A DNA stretch of 64,000 bases from Bugula neritina (Eukaryota > Bryozoa > Gymnolaemata > Cheilostomatida > Bugulidae), in NCBI GenBank assembly GCA_964035545.1, contig OZ037772.1, positions 7,322,389-7,386,388 of the forward strand, in the 5' to 3' direction. The translations under genes were made by a program, and so were the position numbers. The stretch's first letter is position 1, and each line of letters begins with the position of its first letter. Below are positions 12,791 to 25,100 of this stretch, piece by piece. The notes under the pieces were generated by a model, which saw nothing but the letters and a program-made list of their open reading frames with translations, was not told the DNA's origin and did no database searches.

Positions 12791-15700
12791 TCAGAAAGCT
12801 GACTGAGAACTAGGCTTAAATATGTCAATGAAGATCTGTCGACTGTTTCTATCAACAGTATAACATAAGTTAGCATATTGTGTAAATCTGGACGTATCTC
12901 TCATTATTCCAGCTACATCTGTGAGTAAATCAAGTAGGTTTACTCTCATTACCGGCTTTTCTTTTCTGCTAGAAGACATAGAATTGCTGCTGTCTGATAA
13001 CACAGAATCATCTGTTGACATCTGTATGTCTGTTTGTTCTGTGATGTCATCAGAGGAGCTGGTAGCAGGTGTCAATAGTTTACTTCTGTAATCACTGGTC
13101 AGATCTCTCAGATGTTCTGACAGACACTTGAACATCAGTCCAGGCTTTGACCTGGTATAAAATGTAGAACATAAAAGTAATACGGAAATTTTGATTTTGT
13201 AATATTTTTGCATAGCCTATTCCATAATATTGAATTTTTTTTGGCTTGGGAAATACACCAATTATTACACTTGTAAAAACAGAGATAAAATTGGAAATAG
13301 GGCACCTTATAAAAACGTCAAAAATACACATCAAATAACTTTAATTTTAATTAAACTAGTGTATTTGTAACGTAAAACACCATTACAATGTAGCGCAGCC
13401 TTTTGACCAAGATTATGAAATTCTTTTTCCATACTTGCTGTCTGGTAGAGTAGAGAACATAATATAGCAGTCTACAGGAACTTCTAATGGTGGGAAAGCT
13501 GGTTGTCTGCTCCACTCCTGCCTTCTCAAAGTTTCATCCAAACCCCTCCTTACAGGTTGATACATAATTGTCACTTCATTCTCTGGCCATGGGAAATTAG
13601 AACTGGACTCAAAGCTGTGTGGAATTCTGTTGTACTGAGGGGGAATACCTCCTCGGCAAGCAGACAGAAATAGGAGCTACAAACAATAACCACATTATAC
13701 ATGTATTTCAATGTCTGAAGAACGCATGTATTTGTATATTCATGCAAACAAAGCAAACATACTATTTATATTTGTTGAACTATCAATATAACTATCTGTT
13801 TACTAACTGTTTTCAATTTTGGTCGGATAATTCCATTTCTGATTAATATTGTCAAATATTCTTAAATTAGATAGAAATCACAAGCTAAAAAGGCTGCATG
13901 TGTAAAAAATTACTTGACTAATCAAACCTTAGGAATATTCTGTACATTCCCTGTGTTGAATGAATCAACTACTTCCTGTACAGAACATAGTGATTGGTTA
14001 TCAGCTCCCATTATGTTTCTCTGATATCCATGAGAGAGGATAGTCAAAGCAGCCATTGAACCATGTCCTTCTGATCTGGAGAACTCAGATATAGAACTAA
14101 GCATTTCTTCTGCAGAGAGATCATACTTGACTTCTACCTGGTTTAGAGAAAGGTCAAGAGATTGAATCAACAAAAAAGAAAAATGATATTTGTTCTGTTC
14201 AGCATATCCTGTGCTGGTAAGTCATGAATTATTGAAACCATATTAATCAACACACTCCATGCATGAGAGTAGGAAATCATATTTGCAAAAATATACATTT
14301 AATAGTTTGGTAAAACCTATTATAACGATCCTTGGCGGTATGGAAAAGTTAACAGAGACAGATTGAAAATAGTAACTCCTCATTATAGAAGTCCGAAAAA
14401 ATTGGAATCATTTTGTTTGACTAAAAGTGTTTCTAGGAATCGGTTATGAATTTAACATTTGGGTAAATAACAAGCTCACTTATAAGCCTATTATCTTAGA
14501 TGTGCTTATCTGGTAGAATTGCAATCAAAAACATATTTATTACAAATCCCTACAGAATATATTTTTTTATTTTAATAAAGCTTACTTCAAAGCCAAAATA
14601 CTTTTTAAACACTTCAATACTCTTCTGGAGAGTGACTCTTCGAAACTTCAAGGGCTGATGTTCATACTGATTGCATAGAATCAGAGCTTTTCCTCTCCTC
14701 TCACAACATAGAGCCAGGTTGTTTTTGAGCTTCATTTCTTTAGGATCTGATTGATTCACTTCAGCATAAGAATTTCTTCTCATTTCACCGTTGTCAAATC
14801 TACTAGGTACACCATTATCTGGTCTACTCACTTCACTGTCTTCTGTCAGATACCAACCATCATCTCTGATGTATCTCTTGCTCAGAGTTGAGTTTACACC
14901 AACTTTCTGTACATCAGGATCACAGGTGAACACAGTGATCAGAGAATGTATAGACCCATGTTTCTCCATGTCCAGCATTGACTTTCTGAGCAAGACATTA
15001 AAATTTTGCATTAAAAGTAGAACATGTAATTTAATGTAGTAAAATATAGATCAATTTAAAAGTTAATTATATGTTTTTAGTGTTACCTTGCATATTCATC
15101 TGCATAGTACTTCACTGAAAGTATCAGGTAGTCAGGACCTGGTGGTATCAGATTTAGATCTGCTTCTTTCACAGAACTTCGTATCACTGCTATCTGTAAA
15201 CAGAACTCATGCATAACTTTGCACAACATAAAAACCTGATACACAGACAATACTATATAATTTATTTTTATACACAATTTCTCACTTAACAGCCTTAGAT
15301 ATTTTCCCTCAACTCCCAAAAAAAAAACAAACCTGAAGATAAATTACTTATTTGCTTTTTATTTTAATATAACTGTAGTCCAGCTGTAACTCAAACACAA
15401 AACAAAACAGAACATATAAAAAAACTTTTCCTGTGAAACAGTGACAAAGAAATGTACGCCACCTTGGGTTTACCACTATATATGGGTGAATCTACATCAT
15501 TGAGTTTTTCTTGTATAACCTCTTGCTTCAATTCTAAGGATTCTTCTAGACTACTCGCGTCAATGAAAATAATTTCACTGTCTTCTTCAACTTTCGACTA
15601 CAAACCGAAATAATCTGTAAATTATAATGGCGCCGAATGAACTGCATACACTTCATAGTAAATACCACTACAATTTTATATTTTTACATTCAGTTATACA

Positions 15701-18700
15701 TTCGAAAACAGTTTCTAGATTTGAAATAAAGTACTAAGTAATAAACCATATAATCACACAAATCGACATCCATAAATGAACTTACAAAAAGATGGCTTGA
15801 TGTAGGAAGATGTAAAGATTCTTTCTCATGGAGAGTTGGGGTGAACAAAGAGTGGGATAGCTTGAAAGCAGAGTCAAGCAAAGAGTATTCATTTAAACAA
15901 TACTTTAGTACTTTTAAAATTGTCTCATCATATCTATAATACTTTGAGTGCAATAAAGAAAATCCATTTGAAGAATATCGCAGCATGTCGAAACTTTCTG
16001 ATGATAATGAGACGTGTTTTGGAAAGGGATTAGTGTGATCAGCCAATCTGTATAGAAGAGTACTTGCAGATGTGTCGCACAGGACTTTTTGAATGTAGAA
16101 CTTCTCATCAAAATTTCTTCTGTGAATAATTGATAGGCAGTCGGTTAACTGTGTGTTGTTTACATTGATGATGTGTTGTCTCATTGGCAGGGGTAAATGC
16201 AGCATGAAGTCAGCAAACACTCGGGTGTTATACTTAGCAGCAACATAATGAATAGGTGTGTTACCATATACATCAGCATGCATCATATTTTCGATATTTG
16301 ATATGTAAAATGAGTATTCCTGAAGTACACTATACAGGTCCCCCAGAAAAGGTGACAGAGCTGCAAGGTGCCAAATGTTTTGGTGGCTGTTGTTTCGTTT
16401 TTGCAAAAGGGCAGCCATTGTATCTGAGCCACAATTCTGCTCAACACAGTTTAATAACATGTTTAGAGCACCGCTGTTTCCAAGGGAAATTATCGAAAGA
16501 ACTGGTGTGTGACCAAAGAGATCTTCATATGCTAGTAAATGCTCTAATGTATGGCTATTGAAAGATTTCATGATTATTTCAACAGATTCTTTATCATTAG
16601 CAAGATGCAATGCAGTTCGCCCATTGGCATCAACTGCAGCCAATAATCTAGTTGATCGGTAATTGGACAAATATTCTACTACAGACACCCGACGGAATGA
16701 AACAGCCATATGCAATGAAGTACGCATATTTTTGTTAGCAGCCAACAAAAAATTTTCCTGCTCAATCCTTGGAAAGGACTCAACGAGAGTCTCGGCTATC
16801 TTTCCAGTTTTAGCAAGATGTAATGCTGTGCACCCCTCAACATCTCTTTGTAGTATGAATCCATCAAACATTGAGCTGAAACTGCAGAGATATTCTACTA
16901 CATCTGTTAGACCACTGCCGGCAGCCAGATGCAAAGCTGTACGCTGATCATCATCAACAGATAGTATAAAATCTCTTCGTTTTTCAGGTGCAACTGATTC
17001 TACAAGTAGCTGAGCAATTTCCTTAGTTTTAGCAATGTGAAGAGCTGTCCAACCATCACTATCAGATCTTAGCAGTAGTTGGTCACTAGCTGAATGGCAA
17101 AGCAGTTTCACCACATCCATTCTTGAAGAAAGAGCTGCTAAATGTAAAGCTGTGCATTGATGTTCATCGGCAAGCACAATGAGATCATGCCTTTTACATG
17201 GCGAAAGTGACTCGATTAATAATTTTGCAATGTCTCTGTTTTCAGCATAGTGAAGAGCTGTTCTACCAAAGCAGTCCTCCTTTGTTAATAAACTATCGAG
17301 ATCAATATTTAGGCTGCTGAAGTACTTAATTACGTCAATTTTACCTGAAATTGCAGCAGTATGTAAAGCTGTGAACTCATTTTCATCAGTAAGAAGCACA
17401 AAAGATTCTTGTTTCTCAGGTGGGAGGCTTTTCACAATAAGTTCTGCTATCATTCTGCTTTGTGCAAGATGGAGAGCAGTTCTACCTTCATTATCCACTT
17501 TTAGTATCAACTCATCACTACTTGGATACACACTACAGAGGTATTCTACTACACCAATCCTGTTTCCTTTAGCAGCTGTATGTAGTGCTGTACACTGGCT
17601 CTCAGTAACAGAAAATATCAAACTTCTCCTTTCAGTCGGTGTAACTGACTCCACAAGTAGTTTGGCTATTTCTTTATTTCCTGCATAATGTAGGGCTGTG
17701 CTACTATTGCTATCTTTCTTTAGTATCAGTTCATCATCAGCTAGAGACAAACTACAGAGATATTCTACTACATCAGCTCTACCATTTTCTGCAGCTAAAT
17801 GCAATGCTGTACATTGATCGTTATCAACAGATAATATAAGATCTCTTTGTATTTCTGGTCTCACCGAGTTAACAAGTAATTTAGTTATCACTTTCTTTTC
17901 AGCACAGTGCAAAACTGTTCTACCATGACTATCTTTTTTCAGAAGAAGCTGACCGTCATTTGAATATAGACTGCAGAGATATTGTACTACATCAGTTCTA
18001 CCTAACAGAACCATTACATGCATAGCTGTACGCTGACTCTTATCAACAAACAACAAGAATTCTATCAGACGTTCAGGAGTAACAGACTCAACAAGGATTT
18101 TTGCAATTTGTTCATTATGAACGCAGTATAGAGGTGTCCAGCCACCACTGTCTGATTTCAGAATCAACTCTTCACTGCCTTCAGATAGATTGCATAAGTA
18201 TTCCACCACATCCACTCTATTTTTATGTGCAGCTCTATGCAATGCTGTGCGTTGCTTTTTATCAACCGACAATGCCAAGTATTTCTGGCTTTCAGGTCTT
18301 ACTGACTCTATCAGTAGTTTTGCTATATCTTTGTTTTTAGCATAATGTAAAGCTGTATCACCATCTCTATCTTTTTTCAGTAGCAAATCACCATCAGACA
18401 AGCTACAGAGATATTCTACTACATCTGTTCTACCACTTTCAGCAGCTGCATGTAATGCTGTGCAGTGATTCCTATCAACAGATAATATAAAAGCTTTCTG
18501 GTTCTCTGGTAGAACTGTTTCTAAAAGTAGCTTGGCAACTTCTCTATTTTCAGCATAGTGTAAGGGTGTCCAACCTTTAGCATCTTTCTTTAAAATCAGT
18601 TCATCATCTGTTATAGACAAGCTACAGAGATATTTTACTACATCTGTTCTACCATTGGCAGCAGCTATATGTAACGCTGTGAGCTTATCTTTGGTAACTA

Positions 18701-19004
18701 ATAGTATAAAATCTCTCTGTTTCTCAGGTACTACTGACTCCACCAGTAATTGAGCAATCTTCTGATTTGTTGAAAAATGAAGAGCTGTCTCGCCTTTGTT
18801 ATCTTTTGCCAATATCAGTTCATCTTTTAATGGCAAACTACAGAAGTATTCCACTACATCTGTTTTACCATTGGCAGCAGCTTCATGTAGTGCTGTGGAC
18901 TGATTCTCATCAACTAATAGTATCAAATTTTCCCGTTCGTCTAAAGTAACTGACTCTATTAGTTGTTTTGCTGTCTCCTTATCTTTAACATAATGCAAGT
19001 TCAT
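12791..19004 (-). CDS. CASP-ANK-1: ankyrin-repeat caspase, 7 exons
   Basis: Exons: 15786-19004, 15463-15597, 15087-15193, 14586-14985, 13928-14137, 13435-13676, 12791-13151; 1557 residues. Exon 1 (1-1073) carries about 11 double-ankyrin units marked by TALHxAA and DVVEYLCSL, then a C-terminal region with [14 protein letters not shown] and [10 protein letters not shown] shared by all three paralogues. Exons 2-4 encode a linker ([17 protein letters not shown]) of no family I recognise. The protease domain starts near RGKALILCN, with catalytic His 1323 in LSHG and Cys 1364 in SACRG, 41 residues apart as in caspases. The p10 part has VPVDCYIMFSTLPDS and the terminal NLCYTVDRNSRQIFIDIF. Expected activity is cysteine protease with Asp preference, but PDSKSKPG replaces the usual segment carrying the S1 arginine. 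Start chosen at the ATG opening the first ankyrin repeat. Reading through the exon 1 donor gives an ankyrin-only form ending at 15690. Confidence 0.85.
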
Positions 19005-20436
19005 TGTTATTTTGATTTTCTATTCAATGTAAATTAATAAACTCACCAGTCCTGTAAGATTACAACCTTTAAGAATAGAGTAGTCATTTGATGATTGATA
19101 ATCCAACACGAGCCTACGCTTACTAGTTACTTACTAAATAACTGAAGCGTGAGTAACTGCTCCCTGCCATAGGCATATGAGTTACTAAGCTTCGAAATCA
19201 TTAAGTATAGTGGGATAATGTGTTATCTTATAGTCTACAGTTTTGCAGTCAACGCGATATCACTAAGTAAACGCGCTGAGTCATTACGATATCCCTTAGT
19301 ACTAGTGGCGTATTGTCGCTTTGGTTAGTAGATAGCTATGTGCATGACTACTAGCGGGTATAATGATATTATTGGCTTAGCGCAAGCATTCTTAGCCTAT
19401 GCCCTCTAGCTTTCAACAAGGCTAGCGCTATTGAGTAGTTGCGTAGGCCTGCCAATTAAAAACTACGGCTTTATTTATAAAGGCATATTCGGTATTGCTA
19501 ATAATAGCGACTTCTGTAACTAAGGCTATCATTAATTACTATAATATCTGTTTTACCTCATAAGCAACTGCCATTCAATAAAATCAATGCCGTGAAAGAC
19601 GAAGTGAGATAGGTGCAATATAACAATTATGTAGAGCACAATAAAGCTGAATTATTTACCCTTGAATAAAATCACTCAACTATATAAAGACAATTTGCTA
19701 TCAATACTGCAGTTTTAATTGAAGGCTTCAGAAATATGTAGTCTTAACAATTGTTATTTAGTAGGTATAATACATAATTTAACTTATACAATAATAGTTT
19801 TTGGTCATTTGCATTTAAATTGGTGCTCCAGTTTTACGTTCAATGAACAGATAATCAAAATAAACTAAAATAGCCCAGTTTTCTTAATTTTCTATAGCAA
19901 TATAGGTTAGGATCACAGGCTAATATTTTAGCTATGTAGCTAAAATTCTTTCCTGTAATTTTTTACCTGCACCTGACCATGCAGTTTATATTATGATTTA
20001 TTGTGATTATGCACTCTTCAATATATTATAACTATTTTAAGAACAGTTGGGTAAAGGTCACAAATAACAATCACCCTGACAAGTAAAAACTATGTATTAG
20101 GAGATACACATTATTGCTGTAATCATGCTTCAGCTTTACATAACAAATGCCAACTTTACAGGAAATGTAGGTTATAAAGCCCAACAGTAATTCTTAGCTA
20201 ATGGTGGAAGCTAAATGCATGGGCATATGTTACTGCTGTGGAATATAGGGGAATTCCCCAAAAGTACGAGTGTGCAGCAAAGGTGTCACTTGGCCTTCAC
20301 CCAAGCGATTAGCAGGAAAAGGCTCATGGTGAAAAGAGTTATGAAGGCTAACTTTGATTAAATTATGTGACTTAGTCTAATACTCGTTCAGTTACTTAGC
20401 CTATTTTATGAATGAGTATATAATTTGGAAAAACTT

Positions 20437-20513
20437 TGCCCCCCACCGGGATTCGAACTATAACAGACTTCTGGCTTGCAAGCAGACGAGCTAAACCATT
20501 ACAACACAGGGGC
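20437..20513 (-). mobile_element. tRNA-like SINE repeat, copy C
   Basis: Minus-strand copy with B box GATTCGAAC and GGGGGCAAAG at its 3' end; the head is altered (AGCCCCTGTGTTGTAATGG). A tRNA-derived repeat. Confidence 0.65.
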
Positions 20514-21498
20514 TGCTGGGTTAACTCAACATTACATAATTCAGGCAGTAACTAAACTAGTTTGTTCATAATTCTGTAAAAAAGGGCACATGCTGCTACT
20601 GGGTGAGGGTTACCTGAGATAATCAAATTTAACTTTCAGTTTTAAAACTTGCAGTTATAGCTGGTCAAAATAAATTGGCTTGTTTGAAACTCTAACTGGC
20701 AGAGGCTAAATGCTAACGTAAATAATTGCTAGAATAAAAACCGATTACACTACGTATAGACTGTAGTGCAAGAGTTGTCTTCTCTTTTTTCTTGAGTACA
20801 AATAAATAACTCCATTACACCTAGTTGTTAGTATACTGCAGTTGAGTTAATATACATGATTACGCAATTTATTATCATTATTTATGCATAATTAAGACAA
20901 CTTTTACAACCACAATTTTTTTTATATTGGAAAATATAGTATGACTGTATGCATGATTGGAATTGCACACAAGTTTCTGTAGGAGTGTACTTGAGCCCTG
21001 TATAATATACTGTAGCTTAAACAGAGTCACGATTCATTACTTGAAATAATGAACTTTGTTTAATGTTGCTTAAGTACACACTTTCAGCAACACAGCATCC
21101 TGTAGCATGTCATCATCTGTACATCACTAACTACAGTGCATTTTATATCTATAGGAAAGGTCGTGACCTTATGATTGTCATGTGCTGGCATTGAAGTAGG
21201 GCTGAGCCCATGTTTAACTATACTTACTGGTTAATTAACAGCAATTATGCTGGAAATCATATATTTAAGTAACACAACATATATGTAACTTGCATTAAGT
21301 AAGTTGTATGGTTGCCTAATGGACACAGCCTATCATGCAGCAATAAAATCAAACTCAGTTATATCATAATGAAATCATGAAAACAGTCATATACCATAAG
21401 ATTGAACTATAATAAAGTTATCTGCTTTGACTAAACATAATATTAGAGATACTTTTTATTTTAAATAATTTGAACATGTAGTGTTGAGTTTACCCAGT

Positions 21499-21571
21499 GG
21501 TCCCCTTGGTGTAATGGTTAGCACACTTGCTTGCAAGCCGGAGGTCTTAGATTCGAATCTCAGTGGGGGCA
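21499..21571 (+). mobile_element. tRNA-like SINE repeat, copy D
   Basis: GGTCCCCTTGGTGTAATGG, GCACACTTGCTTGCAAGC, AGATTCGAATCTC, GTGGGGGCA. A and B boxes are intact. GCTTGCAAGC is self-complementary, so it cannot form a normal 7-nt anticodon loop. It is preceded by GAGTTTACCCAGT, which also flanks copies E and F, so the repeat extends upstream of the tRNA-like part. Confidence 0.7.
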
Positions 21572-22137
21572 AAATTATTTTACAGAACAGATAAAAACAT
21601 TTGTGATAAGTACTTAGTTTGCAGCTCATTTGTGAAATCCTGTTAGTATAATCACAGAGTTTTGTTGTACAGTTCTTTGAAAATCTTCAAGCATGATCAA
21701 ATGTGTTTTAGAAGATCGGCTCAGCCCTAGTTTTGCATATAACAATAATATTGGCATGGAATGATAGATTGTGCATAAGTTGTAAACGTGCAGGCAGTAG
21801 GTGAGCCTACACCATCAGTGCCTTATATAGAGGCAAAGGATGAATTTAGAGCTATGTTACTACAGCTCACTAATACAGCTAGTAGCTTGCTTATGCTAGT
21901 ATTGTGATTAGTAGAGATAAGGACGTTTGCTCTGCTTATCTAGCCTTGTGATAGAGTATTAGTAACTCCAGTCACTGATACATGGTTATAGTTATAGAGG
22001 CATAAAGATTATTCACTGCAAATAACAAGAGATAAAATTTTGGAGAGGAGCTCACCCTAAGCCTAAAGCTGAAGCATCTCATTTTTAGCAAGGAAAGAAA
22101 GTACCTATATACAACGCTGTATAGACATAAACAGAAG

Positions 22138-25100
22138 ATGGATAAAAATCTTGGTGGAACACCTCTACACTATGCTGAAAATAGAGATAGAGCAAAACTA
22201 CTCGTAGAGTCAGTTACAGCAGAAAAACAGAGAGAATTTATACTATCTGTAGATAAGTATCAGTGTACAGCACTACATAGGGCTGTCGTTAACAATAGAA
22301 TTGATGTAGTAAAATATTTCTGTAGTTTATATCCAACTTCTGATGAACTAATACCAAAGAAAGGTAAAAATGGTTGGACTGCTCTTCACTATGCCAACAA
22401 TGTAGAGATTGCAAAGTTACTTGTGGAGTCGTTGGCACCAGAGAATCAAAAGCAGTTTATATTATCTGTTGATGATAGTGAGCAGACAGCACTGCACGTT
22501 GCCATCTCTGTTGGTGAGGCTGATGTGATCAAATATTTGTGTGAGGTACGCCAAAATAATGATGAGCTGCTATTCAAAAAAGACAGTTTTGGTTACACTC
22601 CTCTTCATATAGCTAAAGCCGATACAATAGCGGAGACACTTTTACAGTCAGTTACGCCAGAATTGAGAAAGAAATTTCTGTTCTCTGTAAGTAATAATCA
22701 ATGCACAGCATTGCATGAAGCAGCCATCTTTGGTAGAACCAAGGTTGTCAAATATTTGTGTAGTTTACCTCTAACTGATGATGAGTTTATAATGAAAAGA
22801 GAAGAGGAAGGCAAAACAGCTTTGCACTTGGCAAAAAACAGAGAAATTGCGCAACTGCTTGTTGAGTCAGTTTCAACAAAGAAACGAAACAGCTTAGTTT
22901 TATCCGTTGATGAAGAGGGCATGACTGCATTGCATGCGGCATCTGTACTAGGAGCAGCTGATGTAATAGAATATCTTTGTGGTATATCTTTAGAAAACGA
23001 TCAGTTACTGTTGAAAAAAACATTTACTGGCTGCACGGCTTTACATGTTGCATATGATGAAACTGCTATCACCAGTCTTCTCCATTCAAGCAACCATAAT
23101 TGTATAAAAAGGTTACTGTTGGACAGAGATGATGAAGGTAACACGCCACTTCTCTCATTAGTCAGATTTGGCAAAGACGACGCCCTGAAATCGCTTCTTC
23201 AGCATATAGAGCAAAGTTATGGTTTAGGCACTTTGGTTTCCTCTTTACATAGGCGGAACAAAAAGAAGCAAAATATTTTGCACCTTGCGGCTTTGTCACC
23301 AACCTTGAGAGAATTGTATAGTGTACTGGAAGAGTATTTACCAGACATAAATATTAAAAATATGATGTACCCAGATGTATACGGTAACACACCAATTCAC
23401 TATATCGCTGCCAAGTATGACACCAGAGCCTGTGCAGACTTTATGCAGTATGTTCCCTTATCAATGAGACACATTATTGTAAATTCAACAAACAAACAGC
23501 AAACCAACTGTAGAAACATTGTTCAACGGAAAGCATTTGACGAAAAGTTTTACATCCAGGGAGTGCTTTGTGATGATTCTGAAAAATCTTTACTGTCCAA
23601 ATTTTCCAATGTTCGGCAGTTCTTTTTTAATGAGTTCCAGCAACAGCTGGACCTGATTGTGCCTGAAAATGCCTATAAATATAATGAAGTGTTTTTCAAA
23701 GTGGTCAAATATTCTTTAAATGAATATTCATTGCTAGACTCTGCTTATACAACGTCACACACATTGTTTTCTTCAGCTGCTGATGCACAAAAATCCCTTT
23801 TGCTTTTTTTGTCAACAAATACGCAACCTGAAAACATCGTAAGTGGGCTCATGCTGGCTATGTAATTGACTGTATCAGCATAATAAATTGCAATTTTACT
23901 TTGTTTGCTTCAACAATTGTGAGAAAAACTTTAGCTGTCAGTAAAAGCAGATTGTGTTGGTGCTGCAGCAGTTTTATTAATGACCAGAAGTGCAAGCTAT
24001 CAATTTGATTAAAATTGTCAAAACTTTTAAATTTAGTTTCTATCTTTGTAATAATCTATGATGATGAGAGGTTTATCTGCATTCTAGACTTGTTTGATTG
24101 TAGGGCAAATGAAATTTTAATTCTATCCATTGTCTGATATTAACAATTAGGACCTTTTTTAAATTAGAACCTATATTATGACCTTGAGTATCGTTTAAAA
24201 CAATAGTATTCTTTTAGCAGAAGTCAGCAGAAGACTATCTACTTATAGCCATAGACATGGAAGACGTGGAAAAACCTAAACAAGAAACTGTGCAACAAAC
24301 ACTCAATGAAATGGACTTGGCTACATTCAACAGCAAACCCAAGGTCTTATTCTTATATCTATACTACCTATATACCTGTCAGCTGTATCATTGCATGAAA
24401 TCCCAATGTGTCGAAGGTAAACGATAGTTGATTCAGTCCTAAGTCACTATAGCTATGTATATATTGTGGTAGAAATACGTACATTGTGGAGTTGTCTTTT
24501 CTTATGTTTTTATTGTGTGGAATTACCTTCTGCTAATCTCATTTTTTACAACTTATGAAACACAATCATGTAATTCCATCCTGTCCGAAAGTCGGATTGC
24601 TGATTATCGGGCTACTGATAATCGAACCAAGTTCCAATTATCAGACTTTCGATTATCGGAGAGCCGATATTCGGGCCCCCCCCCGACTTTCGGACAGAAT
24701 GAGAACAAAGGATTCTTTGTCTACTTTTATTTTGTTTTGTAAACCATTTCTCTATCTTATTTCAGTATAAAAGCATGCGAGCTCACAGTGTAGATTCAGT
24801 CTATTATACTGGAGCTCTCCTGATACAGACTACCTATTAAATAATCTACTACACAATAAAGATTGATACTCTTGGCGATTACAACACCTGTTGTTATTTT
24901 CATATTAGAGTTATGTTTCACACTTAATTACATTCAACCCAAAAGTTAAAACATTGGTAGGGGACCTATTGAGGGTTTAGAAGAACAAGATGGCCAAAGG
25001 GGAGGAAGAGGACCAGCCCCAGAAGAGCCAGCAGGACCAGGCCATGAAGAGCCAGCAGGACCAGTCCCTGAAGTGCCGGCGGGACCAGCCCTTACGTTGG

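Larger units (their letters stand above)
19005..22137. other. Divergent spacer between CASP-ANK-1 and CASP-ANK-2
   Basis: About 3.1 kb between two head-to-head genes, so it should hold both promoters. The stretch at about 19130-19500 is visibly richer in G, C and CpG (for example AACGCGATATC, AAACGCGCTGAG) than its surroundings and is a promoter candidate for CASP-ANK-1. Two tRNA-like repeats (20437, 21499) lie here. No coding exon seen. Confidence 0.4.

Noticed and set aside
16256-18949. Several plus-strand ORFs of 60-105 codons
   Set aside because: Antisense to the ankyrin exon of CASP-ANK-1; no independent evidence. The same holds for 22698-23023 and 38183-38428 in the other two genes.
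21499-21571. Functional tRNA gene
   Set aside because: A and B boxes are good, but acceptor pairing and anticodon arm are abnormal and seven diverged copies share non-tRNA flanks, so it is a SINE-type repeat.
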